From Bacteroidia bacterium (GTDB lineage: Bacteria; Bacteroidota; Bacteroidia; J057), in the NCBI GenBank assembly GCA_022760475.1, contig JALEFZ010000004.1, forward strand, positions 1 to 64,000: a stretch of DNA of 64,000 nucleotides. Reading direction: 5' to 3'. The notes beneath the pieces are model-generated. The model made no database searches and was not told the origin of the DNA. It saw only the letters and a program-made list of their open reading frames with translations. Each line of letters opens with the position of its first letter. Position 1 is the first letter of the stretch. Positions 52,803 through 62,046 of this stretch are shown in pieces. Both the position numbers and the translations under genes were made by a program.

Positions 52803-53690
52803 CTATCTGCCCATTTCTTCAGCAAAAAACTCCAATTGGTCAGGGAGCGACGCAGCAAAATAATCCCAATCGTGGGCTCCGGGTCGGGTTTTGTATATGT
52901 GCTCAATTCCTCTTCTCGTTAAAGAATCGTGTAGAGCGGCATTCACATCAATAAAAAAATCTGATTCACCGCAATCAAAGTAAATCTTTGGGTGTTGATT
53001 GTTGAGAGAGTCCAACTGCCCTACCACGGAATACTTTAGCCAATTGCCTTTGTCGGAGTCCAGTTTACCCAGGCGCTTGGTCAACTCCCAATTGTCAGGG
53101 AAGGGTCTTAGGTCCATACCCCCTGAAATGGCTCCACAAACTCCCCAAATATCTTGATGTCTGAAAGAAAGGTAAAAAGCCCCATGACCGCCCATGCTCA
53201 AGCCACAGATTGCCCTTTTTTCAGGCTCGGTATGGCCTCGGTAGTTTTGAGCTACCCATGGCACCAACTCTTCAGTCATGAACTCTTCATACCTGAAATT
53301 CGTATCTACTGGACTGTCAAGGTACCAGCCAAAAGGATGCCCATTTGGGCAAATAAAGATAAAGCCATATTGATCTGCCAAACTTTCCAAGGGGGCTGAT
53401 TTGATCCAGTCAAGATGGCCTCCGAAGGCTCCGTGAAGCAGATATATCACTGGATATTTATTTACTGAACGATCGTTATAATTGGAAGGGAGTACTACAG
53501 TTACCGCAACTTCTTTACTCATGGAGTTGGAAAAAACCTCAACCGTATCCAAGATTTGTCGCGTTTCTGAGGAGTCTATCCCTACAGGTGGGACCTTGAT
53601 CTCAGGATTGGGGCTAGTTTTTTTACATGCAGTACCTATCCACCCTACCCCCAAAACAAGGACTAGGATCAAATTCAAACTGATTTTCAT
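52803..53690 (-). CDS. Lipoprotein esterase of the esterase-D family
   Basis: 295 residues. Lipobox with Cys22 (GWIGTAC). Esterase-D/feruloyl-esterase type alpha/beta fold: VAVTVVLPSNYNDRSVNKYPVIYLLHGAFGGHLDW (61-95), nucleophile S165 in CGLSMGGHGAFYL, acid in FDCGESDFFID, base His in PGAHDWDYF. It should hydrolyse small acyl esters at the cell envelope, for instance on glycans. It lies 8 bp after the TonB-plug lipoprotein gene, so the two are co-transcribed. Confidence 0.87.
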   Translation of the reverse strand: MKISLNLILVLVLGVGWIGTACKKTSPNPEIKVPPVGIDSSETRQILDTVEVFSNSMSKEVAVTVVLPSNYNDRSVNKYPVIYLLHGAFGGHLDWIKSAPLESLADQYGFIFICPNGHPFGWYLDSPVDTNFRYEEFMTEELVPWVAQNYRGHTEPEKRAICGLSMGGHGAFYLSFRHQDIWGVCGAISGGMDLRPFPDNWELTKRLGKLDSDKGNWLKYSVVGQLDSLNNQHPKIYFDCGESDFFIDVNAALHDSLTRRGIEHIYKTRPGAHDWDYFAASLPDQLEFFAEEMGR

Positions 53691-53698
53691 TGAACCGA

Positions 53699-54151
53699 TT
53701 ATTTTTTGGTTCGAATCACAATAACTCCATAAGCTCCTTCTGAACCATAAAGCCCAGTTTCAGCAGGGGTTTTTAGTACGGAGATTCTGTCAATGTCGTT
53801 TGGGTTCAACAACCTCGATACCGATGCAAGGTCTCTCCCTAACCTCACTCTATCTACCACGAACAAAGGGTTGATTTGATCCATAAGGTTACCAGGAATC
53901 CCTACGATGCTTATTTTTGAACCAGATACTCTCAGGCCAGGTACGGTTCTGAGGTATTGTTCCAGGGTATTAAAGGTATTGTTTCCTTTGATTTTTGTAC
54001 CCTTGGCTGTTGAACCTGATTTGGTTTCTTTGATGTAGCCAAGGTCAACCGTTTCATCTGCTTTTGCCTTAATGGCTGTGCTGCTTGATTTACAGGAGCT
54101 TAAAGCGAGGCCGAGCAAGGCGATTATGATATAGTAGCAGTAATTTTTCAT
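53699..54151 (-). CDS. Stand-alone TonB-plug domain lipoprotein
   Basis: 150 residues. Lipobox with Cys20 (LGLALSSC). After a short linker there is only a TonB-dependent-receptor plug: TLEQYLRTVPGLRVSG (about 83-98), INPLFVVDRVRLGRDLASVSRLLNPNDIDRISVLKTPAETGLYGSEGAYGVIVIRTKK. The end matches the YGSRGANGVVIITT part of the SusC plug but no barrel follows. Such free plugs occur in Bacteroidota; here it is lipid-anchored and followed by an esterase. Function unknown. Confidence 0.82.
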   Translation of the reverse strand: MKNYCYYIIIALLGLALSSCKSSSTAIKAKADETVDLGYIKETKSGSTAKGTKIKGNNTFNTLEQYLRTVPGLRVSGSKISIVGIPGNLMDQINPLFVVDRVRLGRDLASVSRLLNPNDIDRISVLKTPAETGLYGSEGAYGVIVIRTKK

Positions 54152-54203
54152 AAGTTAAATATATGTAATTAGTGTATAAGATTTGGATGCTGTTATTGAG
54201 AAT

Positions 54204-54701
54204 TCAGGACCGATGAGACCATATAAAAATTTGGTCTACAGCTGAAGCAAGGGAAAGGATAAATTCTACATCTTCCTGTTCGTCAATTTTTAATTCGTAG
54301 GTTCGCCATGCACTAAACCCCCTTCTGCGGATGATGGCGATGGTCTTTCCATCTCGACTTAATTGGCAATCATCCATTCTATAATTGTTTCTGAATTCAT
54401 AGGAACTGTCTTCAGAAGTCTCAAGAATAATTTTCTTTTTAAAGAATCCGATTTTTCTTTTTACAATTCCTATAACCCCTTCACTGTCATAGAGCTCATA
54501 GCGAGGGAAGAATTTGAAGGGTGTTTTTTTGATCCATATGAGTTCCCTTTCTTCATCATCGATCAAACTCATTGGTGCGAAATTACCTCCAAGGAAGGAT
54601 CCTACTATCTCATATACCTTTTTTCGCTTTTGGTCTAATATCTCATAGCGGACCTTTATAGAAAGCGGTTTTTGTTTAATAAAAAATACCTTTTCACCCA
54701 T
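54204..54701 (-). CDS. LURP-one/tubby-C-like protein
   Basis: 165 residues, no signal peptide. Start FFIKQKPLSIKVRYEILDQKRKKVYEIVG and the repeated beta pattern (FPRYELYDSEGVIGIVKRKIGFFKKKIILETSE, YELKIDEQEDVEFILSLASAVDQIF) fit the LURP-one-related, tubby-like 12-strand barrel with a central helix at the C-terminus. Family members are membrane-associated in eukaryotes (scramblases); bacterial roles are unknown. It may head the plug-lipoprotein/esterase transcript (52-bp gap). Confidence 0.6.
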   Translation of the reverse strand: MGEKVFFIKQKPLSIKVRYEILDQKRKKVYEIVGSFLGGNFAPMSLIDDEERELIWIKKTPFKFFPRYELYDSEGVIGIVKRKIGFFKKKIILETSEDSSYEFRNNYRMDDCQLSRDGKTIAIIRRRGFSAWRTYELKIDEQEDVEFILSLASAVDQIFIWSHRS

Positions 54702-54883
54702 GATTTAGAAAGCTGACTACTGTTACTTTGGGAGATGTTTAATTTACCATAATTTTTATTATCAGTACGAATTCCCTACTAGCTTCAAAAAAATCCTTAT
54801 TTTGACACATCTTTTTATGCTAATATCTGAATTGATACCAGCTAAACAGCCTGGAAAGCTATCAACTTAAAACTGTCCTAAGA

Positions 54884-57625
54884 ATGAAGCAGCTTATTAT
54901 TATTTGGCTGGTTGCCCTGATGCTAGTCCCTTTTTCTTCCATAATCGCCCAGGATCGGCAAACTAATACACTGCTGTTAGCCAGTCTGTTGGCAGAAAAT
55001 GAAGAGTTGGTCAAGGAATGGGTTGAAAATAAGGTGGATGTATTTTATTTAAATGCCAATTATTCGGTAGATACATCTGGCTTGCATGGCCTTTATCGAT
55101 TTTTTGATGAGCCCTTTGGAGAGAATGTGAGTACCAATTTGGAACCCTTTGCCAGATTGAAGTCCTACATTGACCAAAATGAAGCTGCAAAAAGTCAGGT
55201 AGAATCTGGGAGTTACCCAGCACTAAAGGAGTGTTTTCCAGAATTACCCCTAAGCTATGATGAGTTTGTCAACTCTCCGAAAATCCTGCTTACGGATGAC
55301 ATGCGTCTATGCATTCAACTGGATAAGTGGAGTGATTTCATCTTCAGGGTAGTTGATGGGACCATTTTACAAACCTATTGGGAGGAAGGCCTTTTTTCGA
55401 CTTCAAAAAGAGAGGCCTTATTATCAGCCCATCGAATACTAAGGGGACAAGGGACACCTTCGGACAGCTTTGCCATTAGAAACTTATCCACCATTGCCAG
55501 AGACCTGGAAGGCCAAATTTCCCTCATGAAAATAAGAAAGGAGGGAATTCCATATTACCTCTACGCCAAACTGCGTTCTTGCAATGCTTTCTACCCAAGG
55601 CAGTATGTTCAGTTTGTCAATGAGGATAAGTTTATCCTGGAAGAAATTACCATTGCATGTTTTTTTAGGAAGATTTCTGAAGACGAGAAAAGTCAGATTC
55701 AAAAATTATGGCAGGCAATTGACTTCAGGAGTAGAAGTTTCCCCGAAAGGGATGATGAGACTGGAGCTCCCATTATTACCAATACTGAAGGTGGACTCAC
55801 CCCTGAGGAAGGAACTTCAGTGCTTTCAAATTTGACTCGCCTTTCTCCCTCTACCATCATCATCGATGCCAGTGCCCAGTTTTTGGTGGAAAGAACACGA
55901 GAGGAACTGGTTCTATCCTTTTTTGATCAATTTCAAAAACGTATTGACAGCCTGGAAGAACTTCAGTATTTGTTTGACAATACATATGCCCTGCTCAGTA
56001 ACCGGGAAATTCTGAAAGTACCCTCCTTGGGAAAGGCATGGCAAGAAGCATTTGAAATGGACTTAAGGTTGCTCCCTAATAGTTTTGAAAGGATGGTGGA
56101 AGAAAGCCCTCAGTATGCTTTCCTAAAAGAGGAGACAGCATTCAGGCTTTATAAGTTCACCCATGGATTGGTCAAAAAGGACAGTTTGACCCTTGAGTCT
56201 GGCTTAAAAAAACTTTCAAAGAAGAGGCTTGAAGATTGTAAAAACAGCCTTGACACGAGTTTCTATTTGACTTATAGACTATTGGAGGATTTTAGGATTT
56301 CTGAAAATGGTGATTTTCTAGAAATCAAAGACCAAATGGAAGATTTGGGTGAGCGGGCGAGGGAGTTTTTTATTGCCATTCAATATCAAAAAGCTCCTCA
56401 ACTGTTTCAAGCCGTGAAAACCAGTGAAGGTAACGCCAGTTTGGCAGACCGAATGGAAAACCAGACACAGCTCTTTTTTGAAAAGGAAATCCAAGTGGCA
56501 GCCTTATTTTCTAACATTGATAGGGACATTCAGGGATTGGATCGAGTTGAAAGGCCTGAAATTTCCGAAGAAAACGCTGCCTATTTCCAACAGTTGTTAA
56601 AGGATTACCTTGATAAATTACCTGCAAACCTCTCTCAGCTAGGAAGTATAGCCAAGCAAATGGTCAGGTCAGCATTTATGTTCCAGTATTTTGAAAATGA
56701 ATCTCAACTTTATGCTGATCCTACTTATTTAAGGCTGATGGGGGTCATACAAGGAGGAACTGACCTGGTTGGAGCCATTGAGTCCAGAGAACCATCGCGT
56801 ATCCTGATTTCGAGTATTCAGGTGCTTCAACCTTTTTTCGAGATTTTGCAAGAAAAGGAAATTGCCAGGATCAGAGGACTGGAAATTGAGGCCACTCAAA
56901 AATCCGGTCCTGACAAGGTCTTTGCAAGGGTAGAAATTAATAGAGCCATCCATCGCCTGGAACAGGTAGAAGCCGTTTCGCAGCACCTAGGCTTTTATGG
57001 TGGTTTTTTCCTTGATGTTCTTTCAGCCAAGACTTCTGAAGATGTAAAGGCTGCTTTATACCGATATGCACTCCCTCCAGGATCATATCGATTGAAAAGG
57101 GAGTCTTTGTTTAGCCTCGAACTTGGCGCCATGCCCGGATTTTATACCGGGGTGGAATGGGTCGCAGATTCCACCTTAAGCAATCGTTCTATGTCCAGTG
57201 GTTTTTCAGTTCCTGTGGGCATCAGTTTAAGTTGGGGAAGGCGAAAGAGCACGGACCTGGATGCAAAAGACCCTTATAAATACGTCCTGAAAGGGGATAA
57301 AGCCAAAGCAAAGCAATTGAAAGGAAGTTCTATAGGCTTATACATCCCGATTTTGGATTTGGCGGCTCCATTCAGTTACAGGTGGCAGAATGGATTTGAT
57401 GGAGGCTTGCCAGATGAAGTATATTGGCAACAAATTCTTTCACCAGGAGCATATGTAGTCTGGGGATTGAAGGGGGCTCCGGTTTCTATTTCGGCTGGGG
57501 CGCAGTACCTACCGAGGCTTAGGTCGATTTCGGCGAGTGGAAATGAGTTGGTAGATTTTGATGCGGTTAGAGCAGGAATTAATGTAAGCCTTGACCTGCC
57601 ATTATTCAGCATCATAAAAAGATGA
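54884..57625 (+). CDS. Large exported protein of unknown function
   Basis: 913 residues, signal peptide (1-22, FSSIIAQ). The first 700 residues are mainly helical and charged, with no motif I recognise; the last 220 (from about 735, YRLKRESLFSLELGAMPGFYTGVEWV to GINVSLDLPLFSIIKR) are beta-strand rich and end with an aromatic-containing strand and basic residues, suggesting an outer-membrane barrel or autotransporter-like end. It stands just upstream of the sigma/S8/CHAT cluster on the same strand, 296 bp from the sigma gene; a link is possible but not shown. Confidence 0.65.
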   Translation: MKQLIIIWLVALMLVPFSSIIAQDRQTNTLLLASLLAENEELVKEWVENKVDVFYLNANYSVDTSGLHGLYRFFDEPFGENVSTNLEPFARLKSYIDQNEAAKSQVESGSYPALKECFPELPLSYDEFVNSPKILLTDDMRLCIQLDKWSDFIFRVVDGTILQTYWEEGLFSTSKREALLSAHRILRGQGTPSDSFAIRNLSTIARDLEGQISLMKIRKEGIPYYLYAKLRSCNAFYPRQYVQFVNEDKFILEEITIACFFRKISEDEKSQIQKLWQAIDFRSRSFPERDDETGAPIITNTEGGLTPEEGTSVLSNLTRLSPSTIIIDASAQFLVERTREELVLSFFDQFQKRIDSLEELQYLFDNTYALLSNREILKVPSLGKAWQEAFEMDLRLLPNSFERMVEESPQYAFLKEETAFRLYKFTHGLVKKDSLTLESGLKKLSKKRLEDCKNSLDTSFYLTYRLLEDFRISENGDFLEIKDQMEDLGERAREFFIAIQYQKAPQLFQAVKTSEGNASLADRMENQTQLFFEKEIQVAALFSNIDRDIQGLDRVERPEISEENAAYFQQLLKDYLDKLPANLSQLGSIAKQMVRSAFMFQYFENESQLYADPTYLRLMGVIQGGTDLVGAIESREPSRILISSIQVLQPFFEILQEKEIARIRGLEIEATQKSGPDKVFARVEINRAIHRLEQVEAVSQHLGFYGGFFLDVLSAKTSEDVKAALYRYALPPGSYRLKRESLFSLELGAMPGFYTGVEWVADSTLSNRSMSSGFSVPVGISLSWGRRKSTDLDAKDPYKYVLKGDKAKAKQLKGSSIGLYIPILDLAAPFSYRWQNGFDGGLPDEVYWQQILSPGAYVVWGLKGAPVSISAGAQYLPRLRSISASGNELVDFDAVRAGINVSLDLPLFSIIKR

Positions 57626-57893
57626 GAAGAATCTAAAAAAGCATAGACCTGAAAATATTCCAAGGCCTACGCTTAATGAGATTGTTTGGGTTTGTAAATA
57701 TTAAACGTGATTGAAGTGAATCTATTGTAATTTGCTTCTCAGGATTTATTTACAAAGCATGACCTAAAAAAAATTAGCACCATTGATGTAAATTTCTTTG
57801 CATGCTCGTCCTAAGGGGGAAGATATTGAAAAACACACATTATCATCTTCAAAAGAGTGGAGAACACTCATGTTCTTGGATTATACGCAACAC

Positions 57894-57921
57894 AACCCCT
57901 ATTGCATAACCCCTATTACAT
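57894..57921 (+). repeat. Tandem 14-bp direct repeat abutting the sigma-factor start
   Basis: AACCCCTATTGCAT (57894-57907) and AACCCCTATTACAT (57908-57921) lie head to tail with one mismatch and run straight into the ATG at 57922. Two copies in phase of 14 bp could be an operator pair for the sigma gene; if so translation may start further downstream. The rest of 57626-57893 is AT-rich without a gene. Confidence 0.6.
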
Positions 57922-58614
57922 ATGGACAGCTTGGAGAAGAGAGTTTACCAGGTGAAAATGAATTTACGAGAACAGGAAAATTCCGTAAATTTAGACAATA
58001 ACCCTGCTAGGAACTCTATGACTGTGAGAAAAACCCGCAAAGCTCAATCGGGATATGATACCCTGTCAGACCATGAGTTGGTAGAGATTTTTATTTCTAA
58101 CCAGGATGGAGCGGCATTGAATATTCTGTTGAATCGTTATGATCGCTATATCTTCGGTATAGCATGGCCTATCCTGAAGCACCAGGAGGAGGTAAGAGAC
58201 CTGAAGCAGGACCTTTACCTCAAACTAAACAAGAAACTGAATACCCACGCACCGACCGGAACTTTTAGGGTCTGGTTGGGAAGGGTAGTTCGAAACCATT
58301 GCTATGATTTGTTGAGAAAGAAGATGCCTGAAGCATGGGAAGAATTGCCAGAAAGGGAATTTGATGATATAGACGATGCTGATATGAAGATGGACTTTGG
58401 TACCATCAGGGAATGTGTAGAACAACTTAATCCCCAGCAGCGATTATATGTCGAGATGGCATTTTTCAAAGGAATGAAGAATGCGGAAATAACCAAAACA
58501 ATGAATTGGCCCAAAAATAGGGCAAGGGCTTTATATGACAACTCATTGAAAAAACTTAGGAAATGCATGGGGCATTTGTTTGATGAGTACAAGGGGTATT
58601 TTGATAAAGATTAA
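57922..58614 (+). CDS. ECF-type sigma-70 family RNA polymerase sigma factor
   Basis: 230 residues from ATG 57922; ATG 58018 (MTVRKTRKAQSG, preceded by AGGAA) would remove a 32-residue extension that ECF factors normally lack. Region 2 is around LNRYDRYIFGIAWPILKHQEEVRDLKQDLYLKLNKK and RVWLGRVVRNHCYDLLRKK; region 4 is IRECVEQLNPQQRLYVEMAFFKGMKNAEITKTMNWPKNRARALYDNSLKKLRK with the HTH. It should direct transcription of target genes, likely the genes that follow. Only 11 bp separate it from the anti-sigma-like gene. Confidence 0.9.
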   Translation: MDSLEKRVYQVKMNLREQENSVNLDNNPARNSMTVRKTRKAQSGYDTLSDHELVEIFISNQDGAALNILLNRYDRYIFGIAWPILKHQEEVRDLKQDLYLKLNKKLNTHAPTGTFRVWLGRVVRNHCYDLLRKKMPEAWEELPEREFDDIDDADMKMDFGTIRECVEQLNPQQRLYVEMAFFKGMKNAEITKTMNWPKNRARALYDNSLKKLRKCMGHLFDEYKGYFDKD

Positions 58615-58625
58615 AGGTTACAAGA

Positions 58626-59465
58626 ATGTCAAATACGGAAATTACAATGGATGAACTCATTCAATACCTGGAGGGAAAGGCATCAGACATCCTTATAAGA
58701 AGGATTGAGAAGCAAAGGTCTGAGGATGAGGAATTCGGTGAGGAAATGGATGAATGGGAGTCCCGATTGAATGAGGAAGAGGACAAGGAGGCTTTTTTCC
58801 AACAAATGAAAATGATGGAAGAGGCATGGCAATCTACAGATCTCTCTCATCTCATTCAAGAATATGAAAAGAGTGAAAAAGAAGGGCTGGTAATTGCTCG
58901 AAACATTAAGTTTCCCAGCTGGGTACCCATCGCGATTGCTGCAGCGATTGCTCTGATCATCCTCTCAGTCTTTGTCCTGAATTCTAATTCCTCGAATACA
59001 GGGATCAATACCCAGCAGCAACTGGCCCAGGAATTGAACAGCAAAGTAGCCATTTTAATTGGACCTGAGGCTGCTGTAGGAAACAGCTCTGAGGGAAAAA
59101 GTTTCAAAATGCAAGCATGGGAAGCATTCGAGCGCGGGGAGTTCGAAGAGTCCCTTCGGATGGTGGATTCCATGATCAGCAATGATCCCCTTAACGCAGA
59201 CAATTATCTTCTTAAAGGCTTGATCTATGAGAAGTTTGGAAAATCTGCCGAAGCCTTGAAAATGCTCGAGCAAACTTCTCAGATGGATACAGAAGATTTG
59301 CCTGTAACTTGCGAAAGTCTTTGGTATATGATGTTAATTTTTGCTAAAGATGGTGAAAGCAGCCAATTTTCAGAAACCTTCAACCGTTGGAAAAATGGAA
59401 AATGTGGTCAGCTAGATGCAGGAAGATTAGGTCAGCTTAACCAGATTCAGAAAACACTGAAATAA
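58626..59465 (+). CDS. Anti-sigma-like membrane protein with periplasmic TPR domain
   Basis: 279 residues. N-terminal cytoplasmic part MDELIQYLEGKASDILIRRIEKQ resembles the start of short anti-sigma factors (xEYLxGxLs), one transmembrane helix at about 99-118 (WVPIAIAAAIALIILSVFVL), and a periplasmic part with two TPR-like helix pairs (AWEAFERGEFEESLRMVDSMISNDPLNADNYLLKGLIYEKFGKSAEALKMLEQ, about 165-220). No zinc HCCC motif is visible. The sigma gene ends 11 bp before it. I infer it holds the sigma factor at the membrane and senses periplasmic proteins through its TPRs. Confidence 0.75.
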   Translation: MSNTEITMDELIQYLEGKASDILIRRIEKQRSEDEEFGEEMDEWESRLNEEEDKEAFFQQMKMMEEAWQSTDLSHLIQEYEKSEKEGLVIARNIKFPSWVPIAIAAAIALIILSVFVLNSNSSNTGINTQQQLAQELNSKVAILIGPEAAVGNSSEGKSFKMQAWEAFERGEFEESLRMVDSMISNDPLNADNYLLKGLIYEKFGKSAEALKMLEQTSQMDTEDLPVTCESLWYMMLIFAKDGESSQFSETFNRWKNGKCGQLDAGRLGQLNQIQKTLK

Positions 59466-59493
59466 AAACGAAATCACACACCTATGATCAGGT

Positions 59494-59507
59494 CCTCCTT
59501 CGGGAGG
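59494..59507 (+). terminator. Hairpin between the anti-sigma-like and S8 genes
   Basis: CCTCC-TTCG-GGAGG, a 5-bp stem with a UUCG tetraloop followed by GCTACTTTTG. Stable, but the weak T-tract means read-through or partial termination is likely. Confidence 0.4.
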
Positions 59508-59568
59508 GCTACTTTTGATGAATAGCAATTTTTTTGCTCCTCCAATACAACTATAATCATTAACCCCA

Positions 59569-61899
59569 ATGAAAAGCTCAATCAGATTACTCCTACTGTT
59601 TCTTTTAGTTATAAGTTACTCTTATGCCCAGCAGCAAGTCCAAGGCCCGGTAAATCGGGGAGACTCTTTAGCCCTGCTGGAGATTTATAGGAAGGCCGGA
59701 GGCCCACAATGGAACAATACCCAATCAGGAAACCAACCTTGGGATGCCAAAAATCCCGTTTCTTCCTGGTTTGGTGTAGAACTGGACGCGAATGGAGACA
59801 GGGTCATTAGGCTCAACCTGGCCGGAAATAATCTTGTAGACTCCATTTCTGCCGCAATCAATGCTTTGACAGAACTGTCAGATTTGAACCTGGCTCAGAA
59901 TAAAATCGAAGATCTGCCTGCCCTGCCTGGACTTCAGGTAGTCAAATCTATTAATGTAGACCAAAATAGGCTGACCTTTGACGATATCGATGTCCTAAGG
60001 CTTACTCCAGCGATTTTTTCCTATGTAAATCAGGATTCTGTAGGCTCCAGGACTGTAATCCCGGCTTATGCTGGGGAGCCTCTTGAACTAACTACGGATG
60101 TAGATCCCCGAACTGGTAGGTCTAGCCTTTTCAGGTGGTACCAAAATACGATAGGAGGTACGCCTATTGCCACAGGAAGGACGTTTACGGACTCTTTTCC
60201 TTCTCCAAACTCAGTCGGAGTCTATTATTATACCATCTATAACCCTGATTTTCCTCAAGACACCTTGCTGGTTAGCAAGCCCATAGTTGTCAACTTCTAC
60301 AACAAACCCAATCCATTTCCTGATGGGCCATTGAGCTTTATTTTGACCTTGACAGAAGATGACCTAAACAATCCTACCTACCTACAAGACTTGCAACAGA
60401 ACCTCATCGAGGCAGGAGGAACTAAGCGAGATAGTTGTTTGTGTGGAACCTTCCAGGTTTGGGAGTTTGAGTCCATCAAATCAGGGGATGATATCATCAT
60501 TGATCCTAATTCAGTAGGAGTGGGACTAGGTTTTATCCCTCCGCGTGAAGATAGTACCAAGCCGGGTTTTGACATCAATTACAGAATGATGTTTGGTGAT
60601 GACGAAATTCCAAATACAAAGTGGGCCTACGACGCCAACGCAGTTCAGGGCTTGGCAGAACTGAGTAATTCTGTCCAGGATGCTGTAGTTGCAGTCATTG
60701 ACCTGGGGGTTGAAGCAAGCCACCCTGCCTTTGATGGGAAAATGTATGTAGACAATTCCTCAAGTCCCAAAGGTATGGATGATTGCTACACCAATGACCC
60801 CAGTGGGGTAAACCTTCAAAATCCAATGATACAGCCCTTTAATGACATTACTGGGCATGGTACACACATCGCAAATGTGGTTCATTCACTCTTGCCTAAG
60901 GCAAGGATCAAGATCATGAGCATCCAGGTCGGAGACTCTGATACCTCTGCCACTGTGTTTAAGGTGGCATGTGGAGTTGAGTATGCCTTGAGACATGAGG
61001 TGGACGTAATCAACATCAGCATGGGATATTTGGGAGAGAATGTACCCCTGTTGGATAGCATCATGACGACTTCCAAAGCGAAAAAAACCGTCATGGTTAC
61101 TGCAGCCGGTAACGATGGCTTAAGTACCGATAGCAACGACCATTGGCCATCAAACCTGGCTAAAGATCCTGCGAATATTCATATTTTCTCGGTAGCCTCT
61201 TTTGGCAAGGACAGCCTCGGAAACTTCAGAATCAGTGATCACTCCAATTTTGGTATCCAATCTGTAAACATCGCTGCTCCAGGAGAAAACATCTTCAGCG
61301 CAGTGAACGATAGTAAGTATGGATTCAAAAGTGGAACTTCGATGGCGGCAGGATTTGTGTCTGCCTTTGCCGCAGCTTTGAGGGCTTCAGATCCAAGCAT
61401 GACTCCGGTAGTAATCAGAGAAAAATTTCTTGGAACAAACATTACTGTGCAAGAGGCAGCATTTGAAACCAAAATCGAAGGAGGAAGAAGGCTCAATGTC
61501 GATATCATTGATTGTTTTACCCAACCCCAAACCAAAAATGACTCTGCCAAGCTATCTTGGCTGGAGATTGCCAAAAACATTGAGGTTTACAACAATGATT
61601 GTATTGGCAACAAGAGCATCACTCCTAAAGTAATTGTCTTGCCTACATCCGGAAAGGTGAAATGGGATTCAGACAAACTGACCTTTAGGTATTCGGCAGA
61701 TTTCTTAACCTGGATACTGGGCGCCGAGGATTCCTTTACTTATCAGGTATGTCCAGGTAGCGATCAGACCAATTGTTCGGAAGCCATTGTAAAGGTTCAA
61801 AAGCAAGGGGTAGGAATTCTGGGATTGATTGTGATCATCCTTCTTCTGATCATCATATTGATCAGGTTGATAAGAAGGAACTCGAATACTACACCATGA
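59569..61899 (+). CDS. Membrane-tethered S8 (subtilisin-like) protease with N-terminal LRR
   Basis: 776 residues. Signal peptide (1-20, SYSYAQ), leucine-rich-repeat region (about 35-140: LLEIYRKAGGPQWNN..W, RLNLAGNNLVDSIS, DLNLAQNKIEDLP), beta domain, then subtilase domain about 360-640 with intact triad D378 (VIDLGV), H430 (GHGTH) and S591 (GTSMA) and oxyanion N515 (AAGNDG). After an Ig-like domain a C-terminal helix (about 752-770, ILGLIVIILLLIIILIRLIRR) with basic tail should anchor it in the inner membrane, protease in the periplasm. Between the sigma/anti-sigma pair and the TPR-CHAT gene; a regulatory proteolysis role is inferred. Confidence 0.9.
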   Translation: MKSSIRLLLLFLLVISYSYAQQQVQGPVNRGDSLALLEIYRKAGGPQWNNTQSGNQPWDAKNPVSSWFGVELDANGDRVIRLNLAGNNLVDSISAAINALTELSDLNLAQNKIEDLPALPGLQVVKSINVDQNRLTFDDIDVLRLTPAIFSYVNQDSVGSRTVIPAYAGEPLELTTDVDPRTGRSSLFRWYQNTIGGTPIATGRTFTDSFPSPNSVGVYYYTIYNPDFPQDTLLVSKPIVVNFYNKPNPFPDGPLSFILTLTEDDLNNPTYLQDLQQNLIEAGGTKRDSCLCGTFQVWEFESIKSGDDIIIDPNSVGVGLGFIPPREDSTKPGFDINYRMMFGDDEIPNTKWAYDANAVQGLAELSNSVQDAVVAVIDLGVEASHPAFDGKMYVDNSSSPKGMDDCYTNDPSGVNLQNPMIQPFNDITGHGTHIANVVHSLLPKARIKIMSIQVGDSDTSATVFKVACGVEYALRHEVDVINISMGYLGENVPLLDSIMTTSKAKKTVMVTAAGNDGLSTDSNDHWPSNLAKDPANIHIFSVASFGKDSLGNFRISDHSNFGIQSVNIAAPGENIFSAVNDSKYGFKSGTSMAAGFVSAFAAALRASDPSMTPVVIREKFLGTNITVQEAAFETKIEGGRRLNVDIIDCFTQPQTKNDSAKLSWLEIAKNIEVYNNDCIGNKSITPKVIVLPTSGKVKWDSDKLTFRYSADFLTWILGAEDSFTYQVCPGSDQTNCSEAIVKVQKQGVGILGLIVIILLLIIILIRLIRRNSNTTP

Positions 61900-61921
61900 A
61901 ATAGGTTAAATTGAAGCCTAT

Positions 61922-61956
61922 AAGCTCCATTTGCACAAGGGTTGCAAATGGAGCTT
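61922..61956 (+). terminator. Strong terminator between the S8 protease and CHAT genes
   Basis: AAGCTCCATTTGCA (61922-61935) and TGCAAATGGAGCTT (61943-61956) form a perfect 14-bp stem with a 7-nt loop followed by TTTTTATG. The TPR-CHAT gene therefore has its own promoter or depends on read-through. Confidence 0.9.
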
Positions 61957-62046
61957 TTTTTATGTCAAATCCCCTTTTCCCAAAACTTATATACCAAAAT
62001 TGGAAATAAATGCGTTTTTTACCGTACAACGCTAAGCCCTAGTTTC

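Noticed and set aside
57798-58001. 67-codon ORF overlapping the start of the sigma gene
   Set aside because: It overlaps the sigma factor in another frame, runs through the tandem repeats and has no recognisable protein pattern.
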